Assembly: GCA_036267975.1 (NCBI GenBank)
Contig: DATAVA010000034.1
Coordinates: 1-64,000 of the forward strand
Direction: 5' to 3'
Length of the DNA stretch: 64,000 nucleotides
Source of the DNA: DAIDKA01 sp036267975
GTDB taxonomy: Bacteria; Pseudomonadota; Gammaproteobacteria; Steroidobacterales; Steroidobacteraceae
Shown: piece by piece, positions 17,606 to 26,451 of the stretch
Layout of the letters: every line of letters begins with the position of its first letter
Numbering within the stretch: position 1 is the first letter of the stretch
Made by a program: the position numbers and the translations under genes
Notes under the pieces: generated by a model
Databases searched by the model: none
The model's input: the letters and a program-made list of their open reading frames with translations, nothing else
Told to the model about the DNA's origin: nothing

Positions 17606-18244
17606 CGATCGAGGGTCGCCTGCAACGTTTTGACCAACGCGGCCAAGTACACCGAATCGCACGGTGACATCCGCATCAAAGTCTTATGCACAGGACGCAG
17701 AAGCCGTTCTGACCATCAGTGACAACGGGATGGGACTTGCGCCAGAGCTGCTTCCGCGCGTGTTTGAATTGTTCGTCCAGAGCGATCGAACGCTCGATCG
17801 GGCCCAGGGCGGCCTTGGGATCGGTCTGTCGGTCGCCAAGCGACTCATTGAGATACAAGAGGGCAGTAATAGCGCATCGAGCGGGGGCGTTGGCTGTGGC
17901 GCGACGTTCGAGATCCGGATACCTTTGATTGAGAAAGGCGATGAATCCGCATTCGAGGTCTGTGAGGTGAAAGTCCGCTCGCGTCGCATTATGGTCGTTG
18001 ATGATAACGCCGATGCAGCGAATTCCCTTGCGATGCTTCTCGAACTGGAGAGCCACGAAGTGGAACCCGTGTACACCTCTCAGCAGGCTCTCACGCGCGC
18101 GCAATTGATGAAGCCGGATGTGGTGCTACTCGACATTGGACTTCCTGAAATCGACGGCTACGAGGTCGCGCGCCGCCGGCTTCGACCGGCGCTGAGCGGA
18201 ACGTCTCGCAAGACGATCAATGAACTTCAATCCATGGCGCGGCT
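17606..18244 (+). pseudogene. Remnant of a hybrid histidine kinase (ATPase domain and truncated receiver)
   Basis: The N box CNVLTNAAKYTESHGDIRIKV begins at about 17621 in one frame. After a frameshift near 17675 the ATPase domain continues with AVLTISDNGMGL and LGIGLSVAKRLIE. A receiver follows (IMVVDDNADAANSLAMLL; phospho-acceptor in VVLLDIGLPEIDGYEVA) and breaks off just after that motif, about half way. No sensor or HisKA part is found. The frame then runs without a stop into the FAD monooxygenase below. It should be non-functional as a kinase. Confidence 0.7.
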
Positions 18245-18278
18245 CGAACCTTCATCTCGTCGATGTAGGAGCGCAATC

Positions 18279-19371
18279 ATGGCGGCAGGCCGAGTTCTGG
18301 TGTCCGGTGCCGGCATCGCTGGCCCGGCGTTGGTGTATTGGCTGCAACGTTTCGGCTTCGAAGTGACGCTGGTGGAACGTGCGGCAACGCTTCGGCCTGG
18401 CGGCCAGGCAATCGACGTGCGCGGCGTGGCTGTGGAGGTACTGAAAAGAATGGACTTGTATGCGCCGGCGTATGACCGCCGTACGCATATGCGCGGCAGC
18501 TCCGCCTTGGATGCAGACGGTAACGAGATCTGGCGCTCCGAGGGGCGTTCGTTCAGTGGCGGGCGTCTGGACAGCGGCGACGTCGAATTGTTCCGCGATG
18601 ACCTGGTACGGCTCCTGTACGAGGCTACGAAAGGGAAGGCGGAGTACCTGTGGAATGACTCCATTACCTCAGTCGAGCAGGCGACGGACACGGTTCGCGT
18701 AGCGTTCGGACGGGGGCCACCCCGCGATTTTGATCTGCTGGTCGGGGCAGACGGCCTGCACTCCAACACCCGCAGCCTGGTCTTCGGCAGCCGGGAGGCT
18801 GCGTCCTTGCAGGCGTTTGGAATCGGACTGGCAAGTCTCGCATCGCGACGCGCAGGGCGGCTACGTCATATATCCCAACCTCGATAACAGCGAATTACGT
18901 GTCAATCTCGGCTTCGGGCTGCAGTCTCCGAACGCGTGGCGTGGCACGGTCGCCGCGCAAAAGGCGCTGGTGGCGGAAGGTTGTGCCCACATGCGCTGGC
19001 AGATTCCGCGGCTGCTCGAAGCGATGTGGCAGGCCACGGACTTCTATTTCGGGGATGTCGCGCAGGTCAAGATGCCGCACTGGTCTGGCGGTCGCATGGT
19101 ACTGCTCGGCGCCGCCGCCTACTGCCCGTCGCCGTTCTCGGGGCAGGGCACGAGCCTCGCCCTGGTCGGCGCATACGTGCTGGCGCAAGAACTGCAGCGC
19201 TCGGGTGCCGACATTGGCGCGGCCTGCGACCGCTATGAATCGCGCATGCATCCGTACGTTGATCTGAATCAGGCCCTCGTCCAACTGGACCGAGCCGGTC
19301 CGATCGCAGATGATGTGATGGATGCGGCGAAGAATGGCATCGTGCTGGATAGCGAGGTGACTGGGTCATGA
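18279..19371 (+). pseudogene. FAD-dependent monooxygenase, frameshifted
   Basis: ATG 18279 opens a Rossmann start (VLVSGAGIAGPALVYWLQRFG) and an aromatic-hydroxylase-type FAD protein with LLVGADGLHSNTRSLVFG. The frame ends at 18887. The rest of the protein is in the +1 frame from about 18855 (GGYVIYPNLDNSELRVNLGF, then RMVLLGAAAYCPSPFSGQG, the second FAD motif), ending at 19371. The piece between appears shortened compared with full-length relatives, so both a deletion and a frameshift are likely. The stop overlaps the start of the TPP enzyme (ATGA), so the two formed an operon. Confidence 0.7.
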
Positions 19372-21041
19372 GTAAGGTGATGGCAGGAGATCTGATCGCC
19401 CCGATACTGGCGAAGGCGGGTGTCAGCGCCGTCTTCGGTTTGAACGGCGGCCATATTCAAGCCATCCTCGAAGGGTGCCTCGACCACGGCATCCGCCTCA
19501 TCGACGTTCGCCACGAGTCCGCCGCGGGCCATGCCGCAGAAGGATACGCGAAGGCGACAAGGGGCTTAGGAGTGGCCGTGATCACGGCTGGCCCCGGCTT
19601 CACCAACGTTTTGACCTCTCTTGCTAACGCATTCATCGACCGCACCCCGGTGCTGTACATCGCCGGCGGGTGTCCGCAGGCGGCCGCCGACAAGAATGTA
19701 TTGCAATCCGGCGTCGACCAGGTGGCGGTGGCTAAGCCGATCGCCAAATGGGCGCACCGGGTGCCGGCGCCCACCGAGATCCCGCGGCTGATCGCTCATG
19801 CCATTCGAGTCGCCACCTCCGCGCCTACGGGTCCCGTGTTCCTGGAAATTCCTTGGGACATTTTGTTGGCCCAGGTAGAGGGTACCGAGGTTCCCATTCC
19901 GGAGGAGGTGATGCTCGACCTCGCATGCCCGCCGGCTCCCCACAAGATCGACGCGGCGCTCGCGCTCCTGCGTGAGACCGCGGCTCCCGCCATCATCGCG
20001 GGGGTCGATGTCTACCGTTCGGAAGCCTGGAATGAGCTTCGAACCTTTGCCGAAGCAAGCGGTCTGCCCGTATTCACCGAGTACGAGGCGTTGGGCACAC
20101 TCCCGTCCGATCATCCCCTGTGGATGGGCACTAACTTTCAGCTGGCGCGGCTGAAACCGAAGCAGAAGCCGGATGTGGTGCTCGCGCTCGGTGTTCGATT
20201 CGGCTGGAATACTCCTGGATTCGAGACGTTCTCAGGCAGGATCATTCACGTCGACTCCGATCCGAACGAGATCGGTCGAGTCAACACCCCGGCGATAGGC
20301 ATCGTTGCCAACGCCAAAATGACGCTTCGGCTGCTGAACGAACGTTTGCCGCGAACCGGCTGGCCGGACCGCTCCGCGTGGACCGGCCGGTTGCGTGATG
20401 CCGTCCGCGCGGTCCGGGCCGAAGCGATGGCCGCCAAAGAGCAAAGCCATGAGATGCGTCCGCATCCTTTCGCGGCGGCCGAAGTCGTGTGCGAGGCGGC
20501 CGCCAACGCCGTCATCGTGGCCGATGGCGCCTTCACGAAACACTGGCTGGAGGATGCGATACGACGGCAGCGTCCCGGCGGTTATTTCAGCCATGGCTCC
20601 TTCGGTGCCATGGGTATCGGCTTTGGTTTTGCGATGGGCATCAAAGTGGCTCGCCCCGATGAGCCTGTGCTTTGCGTTAGCGGCGATGGCGCGGCGGGCT
20701 TCACCATTGCGGAGCTCGACACGCTGGTCCGCCAGAAAATGCCGATTGTCGTGGTGGTAATGAACAACCATAGCTGGGGGGCAGTCGATGCTGCTCAATA
20801 TCCCGAAGGTTCCAATCGCCCCGCCGGCATACGTCTCGGTCAAGCCCGCTATGATGAGGTCGCCAAGGCATTTGGCGGACGTGGCTGTCACGTCACGACC
20901 CTCGAAGCACTGAAGGCGGCGATCGCGGATGCGTTCAATGCCGGCCTGCCCACGTGCATCAATGTCGAAGTGGGGATGGGAGGGCTCCCGCCTGCGTTCA
21001 AGGCCGCGACATTGGGGATCGCGCTGCCTTCTCCCGCCTAG
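19368..21041 (+). CDS. Thiamine-diphosphate-dependent enzyme (acetolactate synthase-like family)
   Basis: 557 aa with the three domains of the ALS/oxalyl-CoA decarboxylase superfamily: N-terminal PYR domain with catalytic Glu50 (DVRHESAAGHAAEGYA), a central domain, and a C-terminal PP domain with the TPP/Mg motif GDGAAGFTIAELDTL and VVVMNN. It cleaves or joins C-C bonds of 2-keto acids or acyl-CoAs; the exact substrate cannot be read. It overlaps the frameshifted FAD monooxygenase by 4 nt. Its TAG stop (21039-21041) lies within the CTAG target duplicated by the adjacent insertion sequence. Confidence 0.85.
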   Translation: MSKVMAGDLIAPILAKAGVSAVFGLNGGHIQAILEGCLDHGIRLIDVRHESAAGHAAEGYAKATRGLGVAVITAGPGFTNVLTSLANAFIDRTPVLYIAGGCPQAAADKNVLQSGVDQVAVAKPIAKWAHRVPAPTEIPRLIAHAIRVATSAPTGPVFLEIPWDILLAQVEGTEVPIPEEVMLDLACPPAPHKIDAALALLRETAAPAIIAGVDVYRSEAWNELRTFAEASGLPVFTEYEALGTLPSDHPLWMGTNFQLARLKPKQKPDVVLALGVRFGWNTPGFETFSGRIIHVDSDPNEIGRVNTPAIGIVANAKMTLRLLNERLPRTGWPDRSAWTGRLRDAVRAVRAEAMAAKEQSHEMRPHPFAAAEVVCEAAANAVIVADGAFTKHWLEDAIRRQRPGGYFSHGSFGAMGIGFGFAMGIKVARPDEPVLCVSGDGAAGFTIAELDTLVRQKMPIVVVVMNNHSWGAVDAAQYPEGSNRPAGIRLGQARYDEVAKAFGGRGCHVTTLEALKAAIADAFNAGLPTCINVEVGMGGLPPAFKAATLGIALPSPA

Positions 21042-21059
21042 GGCCTGTTAACACTAACG
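21042..21059 (+). repeat. Left inverted repeat of the IS5-like element
   Basis: Matches the right end at 17 of 18 positions (one A/G difference at position 16). It also contains the GTTAAC palindrome. Confidence 0.85.
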
Positions 21060-21082
21060 TGCATATTTGATATGCTCATTAG

Positions 21083-21849
21083 ATGGAAATCAGCACTGAA
21101 CAGTTCGCACGCATCGAGCTGTACTTGCCGCGTCAGCGCGGCAATGTCTCGCACGAGAACCTCAACGTGATCAACGCCATCCTCTTTGTGGCCGAGAACG
21201 GCTGCAAGTGGCGCGCACTGCCAAAGCGCTTTGGCAACTGGCATACGATCTATACGCGTATGAACCGCTGGGCCAAGGCTGGGGTGCTGGATCGGCTCTT
21301 CGCGCAGCTGCAGCGCGAGCAACTCATCCGCATCAAGATTGAGGCGGTGAGTTTGGACAGTACGATCATTAAGGTTCATCCAGATGGCACCGGTGCTCTA
21401 AAAAAAACGGACCCCAAGCGATCGGCAAGTCCCGCGGCGGCTGGAGCACCAAAGTTCATATGGTTGCCGCGAGTGCTCGATGCGCCGTAGGATTTTCCCT
21501 CTCACCCGGGCAGGCGGGCGATGCGCCCGAGGGTCGCGCGCTGTTGCACTCGATCCAAGGGGCTCCGCAGCTGCCTGTTTCCTGCCACCTGTTGATGGAC
21601 TGCGCATATGAAGGCAATGAGACGCGCCAACTCGCGCTCGACCTGGGCTTCATTCCCGTGGTACCGCCGCATCCGAACCGCGTCGATCCCTGGCAGCTCA
21701 AGAAAGCCTGGTATCGACGCCGAAACGAGGTCGAGCGGCTGTTCAGAAGACTCAAGGGCTTTCGCCGCCTCTTCAGCCGCTTCGACAAACTCGACCTCGT
21801 GTTCATCGCTTTCATCAACTTTGCGCTCGTCATCGAGGCGTTGCGCTAG
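21083..21849 (+). CDS. IS5-family transposase made by -1 frameshifting
   Basis: The first frame (21083-21490) covers the N-terminal DUF4096-like DNA-binding part (NGCKWRALPKRFGNWHTIY) and the first catalytic Asp (SLDSTIIK). At the run of eight A (21400-21407, codons CTA AAA AAA ACG) a -1 slip moves translation into the second frame. There it reads NGPQAIGKSRGGWSTK, then LLMDCAYEGN (second Asp) and RRRNEVERLFRRLKGF (catalytic Glu), ending at 21849. The joined product of about 255 aa has a complete DDE triad. The A-run position is where this IS group uses programmed frameshifting. Confidence 0.85.
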
Positions 21850-21861
21850 TGTTAACAGGCC
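21844..21861 (-). repeat. Right inverted repeat of the IS5-like element
   Basis: Reverse complement of the left end; overlaps the last codons and stop of the transposase. Confidence 0.85.
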
Positions 21862-21923
21862 CTAGGCTGCAGGTGCATACTGGGCCACTCCCGCAAGTCT
21901 CCTGACCGAACGAGGTAATCACT

Positions 21924-22166
21924 ATGCACACACGAACAGTTTGGAAGGCGGTAGTGCCGGCCGCGGCATTGATCTGTATGAGCGCTTGGGGGCAGACTTC
22001 CCCGGGTGCGAGCGGCCACGCTGGCGAGGCGGACGACATTTCGGTTGCAGCCACTTCCAGCCCGCATAAGATCGCCGAGCTGAAAAAGGCCGCGGCGAAG
22101 GAGTCGCGGAAGAATGCCGCCGCCGCCGCCCGTGCTGCCAAGGCGGCACCCACCGCGCCGAAGTAG
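21924..22166 (+). CDS. Small secreted Ala/Lys-rich protein
   Basis: 80 aa with a signal peptide ending at SAWGQ, then TSPGASGHAGEADD and a C-terminal helix of alternating Lys and Ala (KKAAAKESRKNAAAAARAAK). A GAGGTAATC precedes the ATG. Third member of the W-x-Q-(S/T) small secreted set with 13397 and 14405. Function unknown; the basic helix could bind nucleic acid or cell wall. Confidence 0.6.
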   Translation: MHTRTVWKAVVPAAALICMSAWGQTSPGASGHAGEADDISVAATSSPHKIAELKKAAAKESRKNAAAAARAAKAAPTAPK

Positions 22167-22174
22167 CAGACCTC

Positions 22175-22771
22175 TCAACGCTTCAATGTCAGGGACGACA
22201 TATTCACGGCCGCGGGTAGATGACCGAAGTAACGATAGCCGTCTAATACAATCGCTTTGAACTTCCTCGTGAGTTGCGGCATCTTGGTGGCCTGAGCCTT
22301 CAAATCAGCGTTTACTTGCGCGCCGAGGCTCGTTCTGGACGTGAGGTCCCTGGCGATATCGACATCAACACTGGTGATGTCTTGTGCGGCATCACGAGAT
22401 GAGTCGAAGTACTTCGAATCACTCTGCGTCAGGAAGATCCTGGGGGCCAGCGCCGCCAGCGCGTTGTTCTCGTTCTCCATGGCCGTCAGCAGATCCTTCG
22501 AATCCTTGCCGAAGGCCTCGGTATCCGTCTGCCTGGCGTCCTGCCTGATCCGTGCGAAATAGGATTTGGCGATCACTGCCGTCGCGCTCAGCTTGGATTG
22601 AAGGGCACCGACATAATAGGAATATTCCGCGCCGGCCTGTGCGTGAGAGGCGAACACCGGCACGGTCGAGGAATCAGCGCGACAGGTCATGGCCGCGATA
22701 GTAATGGCCACGACGCCGGCAGCGATGTTCAGTCGCCGAACCCAGGTCGATTTTGAGGGTTCAATTTGCAT
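22175..22771 (-). CDS. Periplasmic or membrane-anchored helical protein of unknown function
   Basis: From ATG 22771 the product is 198 aa: a basic N-terminus, one hydrophobic segment (LNIAAGVVAITIAAMT), then a largely helical body (LLTAMENENNALAALAPRIFL, DVDIARDLTSR). An upstream in-frame start gives 209 aa. Ends only 8 bp from the convergent small secreted gene. No family recognised. Confidence 0.6.
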   Translation of the reverse strand: MQIEPSKSTWVRRLNIAAGVVAITIAAMTCRADSSTVPVFASHAQAGAEYSYYVGALQSKLSATAVIAKSYFARIRQDARQTDTEAFGKDSKDLLTAMENENNALAALAPRIFLTQSDSKYFDSSRDAAQDITSVDVDIARDLTSRTSLGAQVNADLKAQATKMPQLTRKFKAIVLDGYRYFGHLPAAVNMSSLTLKR

Positions 22772-22943
22772 CAGGCGAATATACTCCGGTCGCAGCCTCC
22801 CCATCCGCGGGGGCGAAGAGTGGGCGCGAGCGACTTATTCGTTGCCTAGACCTTTGTCCATGGCTGCCTCGCCAAGCCAGCCCAAGACTTCGGAGACGCC
22901 CCCGGTGCTCCCGACGCTTGATGTCCTGCTGCGCTGAATTATC

Positions 22944-23285
22944 TCACGACGATCGGCCGCGGCGGGCGCTGACAACCGAGGAACTTCGAGTCCGGCGCGC
23001 CGGTGCGCGGGCGGGTGCGCGCGGCTTCGTGAGGACACCGGCCTCTCGCAATCGCACCCCTCGGCCGCCGGCAGGGCTTGTGTCACCCTCATTAATGAGC
23101 TCCACGCCGGCGGCTTGGACTGCGGCGATCAGCTTCATCAGGGAATCCACGGTGCCCCGAATGACGCCTTCACTGCCTTCCATGCGCTGGATCGTCGGCA
23201 CCGAGAGCCGCGCCGCGTGTGCCAAGGCCCTTTGATCCATGTCGAGCAGGGCTCGTGCCGCCCGTAACTGTGCTGCGGTGATCAA
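22944..23285 (-). CDS. XRE-family helix-turn-helix regulator
   Basis: The Cro/CI-type HTH is clear: ITAAQLRAARALLDMDQRAL, then LSVPTIQRMEGSEG, with a following helix (LMKLIAAVQAAGVELI). The tail is Arg/Ala-rich. I choose the TTG at 23285 because family members start at this ITxAQLRAAR sequence; frames upstream to 23414 run through the promoter repeats. Small one-domain regulators of this type usually repress themselves or a neighbour. Confidence 0.75.
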   Translation of the reverse strand: MITAAQLRAARALLDMDQRALAHAARLSVPTIQRMEGSEGVIRGTVDSLMKLIAAVQAAGVELINEGDTSPAGGRGVRLREAGVLTKPRAPARAPARRTRSSSVVSARRGRSS

Positions 23286-23317
23286 GGTAGAGGCCCCGTA
23301 GAATGATGTGCCAAAGC

Positions 23318-23335
23318 TGTATAGTGATGTATAGT
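23318..23335 (-). promoter_or_regulatory. Tandem 8-bp repeat, likely operator of the XRE gene
   Basis: TGTATAGT occurs at 23318-23325 and again at 23328-23335, ten bp apart (one helical turn). On the minus strand this is ACTATACA-TC-ACTATACA, containing a -10-like TATAC element about 33-50 bp upstream of the regulator's start. Confidence 0.45.
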
Positions 23336-23447
23336 ACATTGATCCCACCATCCCATGTGGTCCGCCGAACCAGATTCCCGGCTTTTTCGCTCGAGGGCTA
23401 CGGCGCCGCGCCACGCCCGGGTCGGTTTCGCATTGCAGGAGTACCCC

Positions 23448-24140
23448 TTGTCGTCGAAGGAGCCCAGACGCCGCTTTGTTATGAAAGCGCTGCCGCCCGT
23501 GCTGTTACCGCCAAACCTGGCGACGCTCGAAGTGCGGCCGTTTACGGCGCGGGATCGTCAAACATTGCGCACGTGGTTGACGGAGGAGGGCTGGCCCCGC
23601 GGCACCATGGATCTGGCGATGCTGGAAGGCTACCTGGTGGCGCTGCTGATATGGCCCGTGGGCATAACAAGCGGCGCATTGCTGCCGCCGATCTGGGGCG
23701 AGACGGCCGGCTGGAGGGTGCCTGCGAAAATTGCCGCCCTGGAGCCTTTCTCTACCTTTGTCGCGCTAGTTGTAGGTTTCCTGCGGGACCTCGACTCGCG
23801 CCTGGGAGGTTCCACGACGAGTTTGGTACCAACGCTGCTCGCTGATGAGCGCGGGCGCCGCTGGCCGCGGTCGACGGGCGTGACATGGGTCCATGGATTC
23901 CTGCAGGGTTTGCAGCAGAATGTGCAGGGTCTGCAGGATCGCTCACCGGCCGCCCGCGCGGCCGTGACCAGCATCGCGCGCTATGGCTCCTTCGAGGTCG
24001 CTCCCACCGACGCACGCTTCGCCGTCGTCGCCAAGGTTCTGCAGGAGGCGATAGCAGTCCTTACATCGGAACGCGCATCCCGCGGGCCGCTGGGTGCGCT
24101 CAAGGCGGTAAAGGATTCGGCACCCCACTTCAATGCCTGA
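23448..24140 (+). CDS. UPF0149/YecA-like protein
   Basis: The N-terminal part has MLEGYLVALLIWPVGIT and LPPIWGE, resembling the UPF0149 (YgfB/YecA) signature. The remainder is helical with two LQ(G/Q)-rich turns. Start TTG 23448 has AGGAG eight bases upstream; ATG 23481 has none. The C-terminus overlaps the SulP gene by 8 nt, so the two are co-translated. A link between a UPF0149-like protein and an anion carrier is not a standard pairing. Function unknown. Confidence 0.6.
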   Translation: MSSKEPRRRFVMKALPPVLLPPNLATLEVRPFTARDRQTLRTWLTEEGWPRGTMDLAMLEGYLVALLIWPVGITSGALLPPIWGETAGWRVPAKIAALEPFSTFVALVVGFLRDLDSRLGGSTTSLVPTLLADERGRRWPRSTGVTWVHGFLQGLQQNVQGLQDRSPAARAAVTSIARYGSFEVAPTDARFAVVAKVLQEAIAVLTSERASRGPLGALKAVKDSAPHFNA

Positions 24141-25419
24141 TGGAACCGCCACCTCGCACCTTTACCAACCGAAGTTGGCAACCGTGCTTCGCGAGGGCTA
24201 CAGCCTCGACGCCCTGCGCAAGGACGCTTTTGCGGCTCTGACTGTCGCTATCGTAGCCTTGCCGCTATCGATGGCCATCGCAGTTGCATCCGGGGTTTCA
24301 CCAGGGCGCGGTCTTTACACTGCCGTCGTCGGCGGGTTTTGCGTGTCTGCGCTGAGCGGAAGCCGGTTTCAGATTGGTGGCCCGGCCGGTGCGTTCATCG
24401 TGCTCGTGGCTGCGACGGAAGCGAAATTCGGCCTCAACGGCCTGCTGCTCACCGTGCTGCTTTCGGGGCTGATGTTGACGCTGGTTGGCCTGCTGCGACT
24501 GGGCTCGTTAATAAGACACATTCCGCACGCGGTGACCGTCGGCTTCACCTGCGGCATCGCCGTTACCATTTCGGCGAGCCAACTCAGGGATCTCGGCGGC
24601 CTGCGGCTGAATGGCGCAGAGCCGGGTCCGCTGATTCCGAAACTGACAGCACTCATCCATGCGCTGCCCACTATCAACCCCGCGACGCTCGCGGTCGGCA
24701 TTGGATCAGTGGCAGTAATTTGCGTGATCAAGCGCTATTGTCCGAACTGGCCTGGCATGTTGGTTGCGGTGGCAACCGCCGCGATTCTGTCCGCTGTTTT
24801 TCGCCTTTCGGTTGACACCATCGGGAGTCGGTTTGGAGGCGTCCCGCACGGTCTGCCGGTACCGCAGCTGCCGCCGATGACATCACATCTCATAATGCAG
24901 GTAGTGCCCGCTGCACTGTCCTTCACGCTTTTGGGCGGGATTGAAAGTCTATTGTCGGCAAAGGTGGCCGATGGGATGACCGGTCGCAAACACCGCTCGA
25001 ACATGGAGTTGGTTGCCCAAGGCGTAGCCAATATCGCTTCCGCCATGTTTGGCGGGATCAGCGTGACCGGGACGATCGCGCGTACCGCGACCAATATTCG
25101 AGCAGGCGCGCGCAGTCCTATTTCGGGAATGATGCACGCGGGCATCATTCTGCTATTCATGCTGGTGGCCGCGCCACTGGCCAGCTTCATTCCCCTGGCG
25201 GCTTTGGCCGGTGTGCTCGTGGTCGTGTGCTGGAACATGGCGGAAAAATCGGCATTCGTGCGTCTATTGCAGAATTGGCGATGGGCGACGGTATTGCTTA
25301 CAACTTTTGGCCTGACACTGGTCAAAAATCTTACCTACGGCATTGTTGCCGGTTGCCTTGTGGCAACGCTGTTCGCCGTCGCGCACCGCCTGGCGCCGAC
25401 CGACCAGAATTGCCAATGA
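24133..25419 (+). CDS. SulP-family anion transporter without STAS domain
   Basis: 428 aa of membrane domain with SulP hallmarks: LPLSMAIAVASGVSPGRGLYT, RFQIGGPAGAFIVLVAA, and FGGISVTGTIARTATNIRAG late in the domain. The cytoplasmic STAS domain normally found at the C-terminus is absent; the protein ends soon after the last helix. Substrates of this family are sulfate, bicarbonate or dicarboxylates and cannot be chosen here. ATG lies inside the end of the upstream gene. Confidence 0.85.
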   Translation: MPDGTATSHLYQPKLATVLREGYSLDALRKDAFAALTVAIVALPLSMAIAVASGVSPGRGLYTAVVGGFCVSALSGSRFQIGGPAGAFIVLVAATEAKFGLNGLLLTVLLSGLMLTLVGLLRLGSLIRHIPHAVTVGFTCGIAVTISASQLRDLGGLRLNGAEPGPLIPKLTALIHALPTINPATLAVGIGSVAVICVIKRYCPNWPGMLVAVATAAILSAVFRLSVDTIGSRFGGVPHGLPVPQLPPMTSHLIMQVVPAALSFTLLGGIESLLSAKVADGMTGRKHRSNMELVAQGVANIASAMFGGISVTGTIARTATNIRAGARSPISGMMHAGIILLFMLVAAPLASFIPLAALAGVLVVVCWNMAEKSAFVRLLQNWRWATVLLTTFGLTLVKNLTYGIVAGCLVATLFAVAHRLAPTDQNCQ

Positions 25420-25489
25420 CGAAGCTGCTCACGGTAATATAAGCATCGCGTGCCCGTCTCATCCGGCCCGTTATCCCGCGGAGAAATCC

Positions 25490-26005
25490 ATGCGCTCCAC
25501 CATCATGACAGTCCTGTTCGTTTCGGTCGCGGCCGTAGCCCGCAGTGCCGCCGGCGCTACCGTCAGTGATCCGCCCGGACCCGTGCCGGACCCTGGCCAT
25601 GTCCCCGTTGTCCTGCCCAAGGACATCAAATGTAATGGCAGGATCGGGGTGGCGCAGACGTGCATTTTGTTCGGCGATCCGAGCAAGGCGGGACTTTACG
25701 GCGTGATCTATAAATGGTGGCCGGGCCATTTCTCCCAGCCGCATTTCCACGACCAGGACCGCTATGCCTATGTGATTTCCGGAACGTGGTGGGTTTCCAC
25801 CAGCAATGTCTATGACGAGCGAACCACCTATCCCATCCATGCGGGCACGGTTGCCGTCGACGTGAAGAATACTGTGCATTGGGACGGTGCGCGCACGGGC
25901 GAGAAGGAACCGGCGGTCCTCGAACTGGTTGGCATGGGTCCGGTCAAGACCATCCAGGTGGATGAGAACGGCAAGCCCAAGGCTGGCCGCCGCGAAACAC
26001 ACTAG
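25490..26005 (+). CDS. Secreted cupin-domain protein
   Basis: ATG 25490 with GCGGAGA upstream. A signal peptide (VLFVSVAAVARSAAGA) is followed by a single cupin: PHFHDQDRYAYVISGTWW carries the His-rich metal motif and HAGTVAVDVKNTVHW the second. Likely a periplasmic beta-barrel protein binding a metal and a small ligand. No pathway neighbours. Confidence 0.7.
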   Translation: MRSTIMTVLFVSVAAVARSAAGATVSDPPGPVPDPGHVPVVLPKDIKCNGRIGVAQTCILFGDPSKAGLYGVIYKWWPGHFSQPHFHDQDRYAYVISGTWWVSTSNVYDERTTYPIHAGTVAVDVKNTVHWDGARTGEKEPAVLELVGMGPVKTIQVDENGKPKAGRRETH

Positions 26006-26061
26006 GGCAGACCAGGACTGCCTCCACCCGAACGGACACCGGTGGACCCGGGAGGATACCA

Positions 26062-26451
26062 ATGATCGGTCTGGCGGTTTACTTGAACGGGAAAAAGCTG
26101 ACGGTCGCCGGCGCGGAGGACCTCGGCGTACTCAATACGATTGTGACTGCGGTGGGACAGCTGGGAAAATCCACTGCTCCCCTTGGCCGCAGACCGTCAG
26201 TAAACCTGCATCTGTCCGTTGGCGGGCTTACCAACCGAGGCAATGCAGTGGAGGATGAACATCTGCGGTGGGTTCCGCTGCGGTCCTTGCGGGTGGGCGA
26301 TCGGGTATCGGTGCGCATCGTGCGCACCGATCGAGCCAGCCAATACGTCGACGCCCAGAGGAAACGCGAACTCGGGGAGGCTCGGAAGGCTCGACTGTCA
26401 CGCCTGACGGGGCGGCGGCGGTCTCAGAAGCGCCAGGACACCTTGGCATAG
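26062..26451 (+). CDS. Hypothetical protein
   Basis: 129 aa, ATG preceded by GGGAGGATACC. The body has LAVYLNGKKLTVAGAEDLGV and a second block VPLRSLRVGDRVSVRIVRTD that could be small beta-sheet domains, followed by a basic tail. It overlaps the convergent TonB receptor by 28 bp. No family recognised. Confidence 0.55.
   Translation: MIGLAVYLNGKKLTVAGAEDLGVLNTIVTAVGQLGKSTAPLGRRPSVNLHLSVGGLTNRGNAVEDEHLRWVPLRSLRVGDRVSVRIVRTDRASQYVDAQRKRELGEARKARLSRLTGRRRSQKRQDTLA

Larger units (their letters stand above)
21042..21861 (+). mobile_element. IS5-family insertion sequence (IS427/IS1031-like), complete
   Basis: 820 bp bounded by inverted repeats: GGCCTGTTAACACTAACG at 21042 and, on the other strand from 21861, GGCCTGTTAACACTAGCG. 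It is flanked by direct repeats CTAG (21038-21041 and 21862-21865), taken as the target-site duplication. The transposase is encoded in two overlapping frames joined by an A8 slip site. Both ends and the catalytic residues are present, so the element looks active or recently active. Confidence 0.9.
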
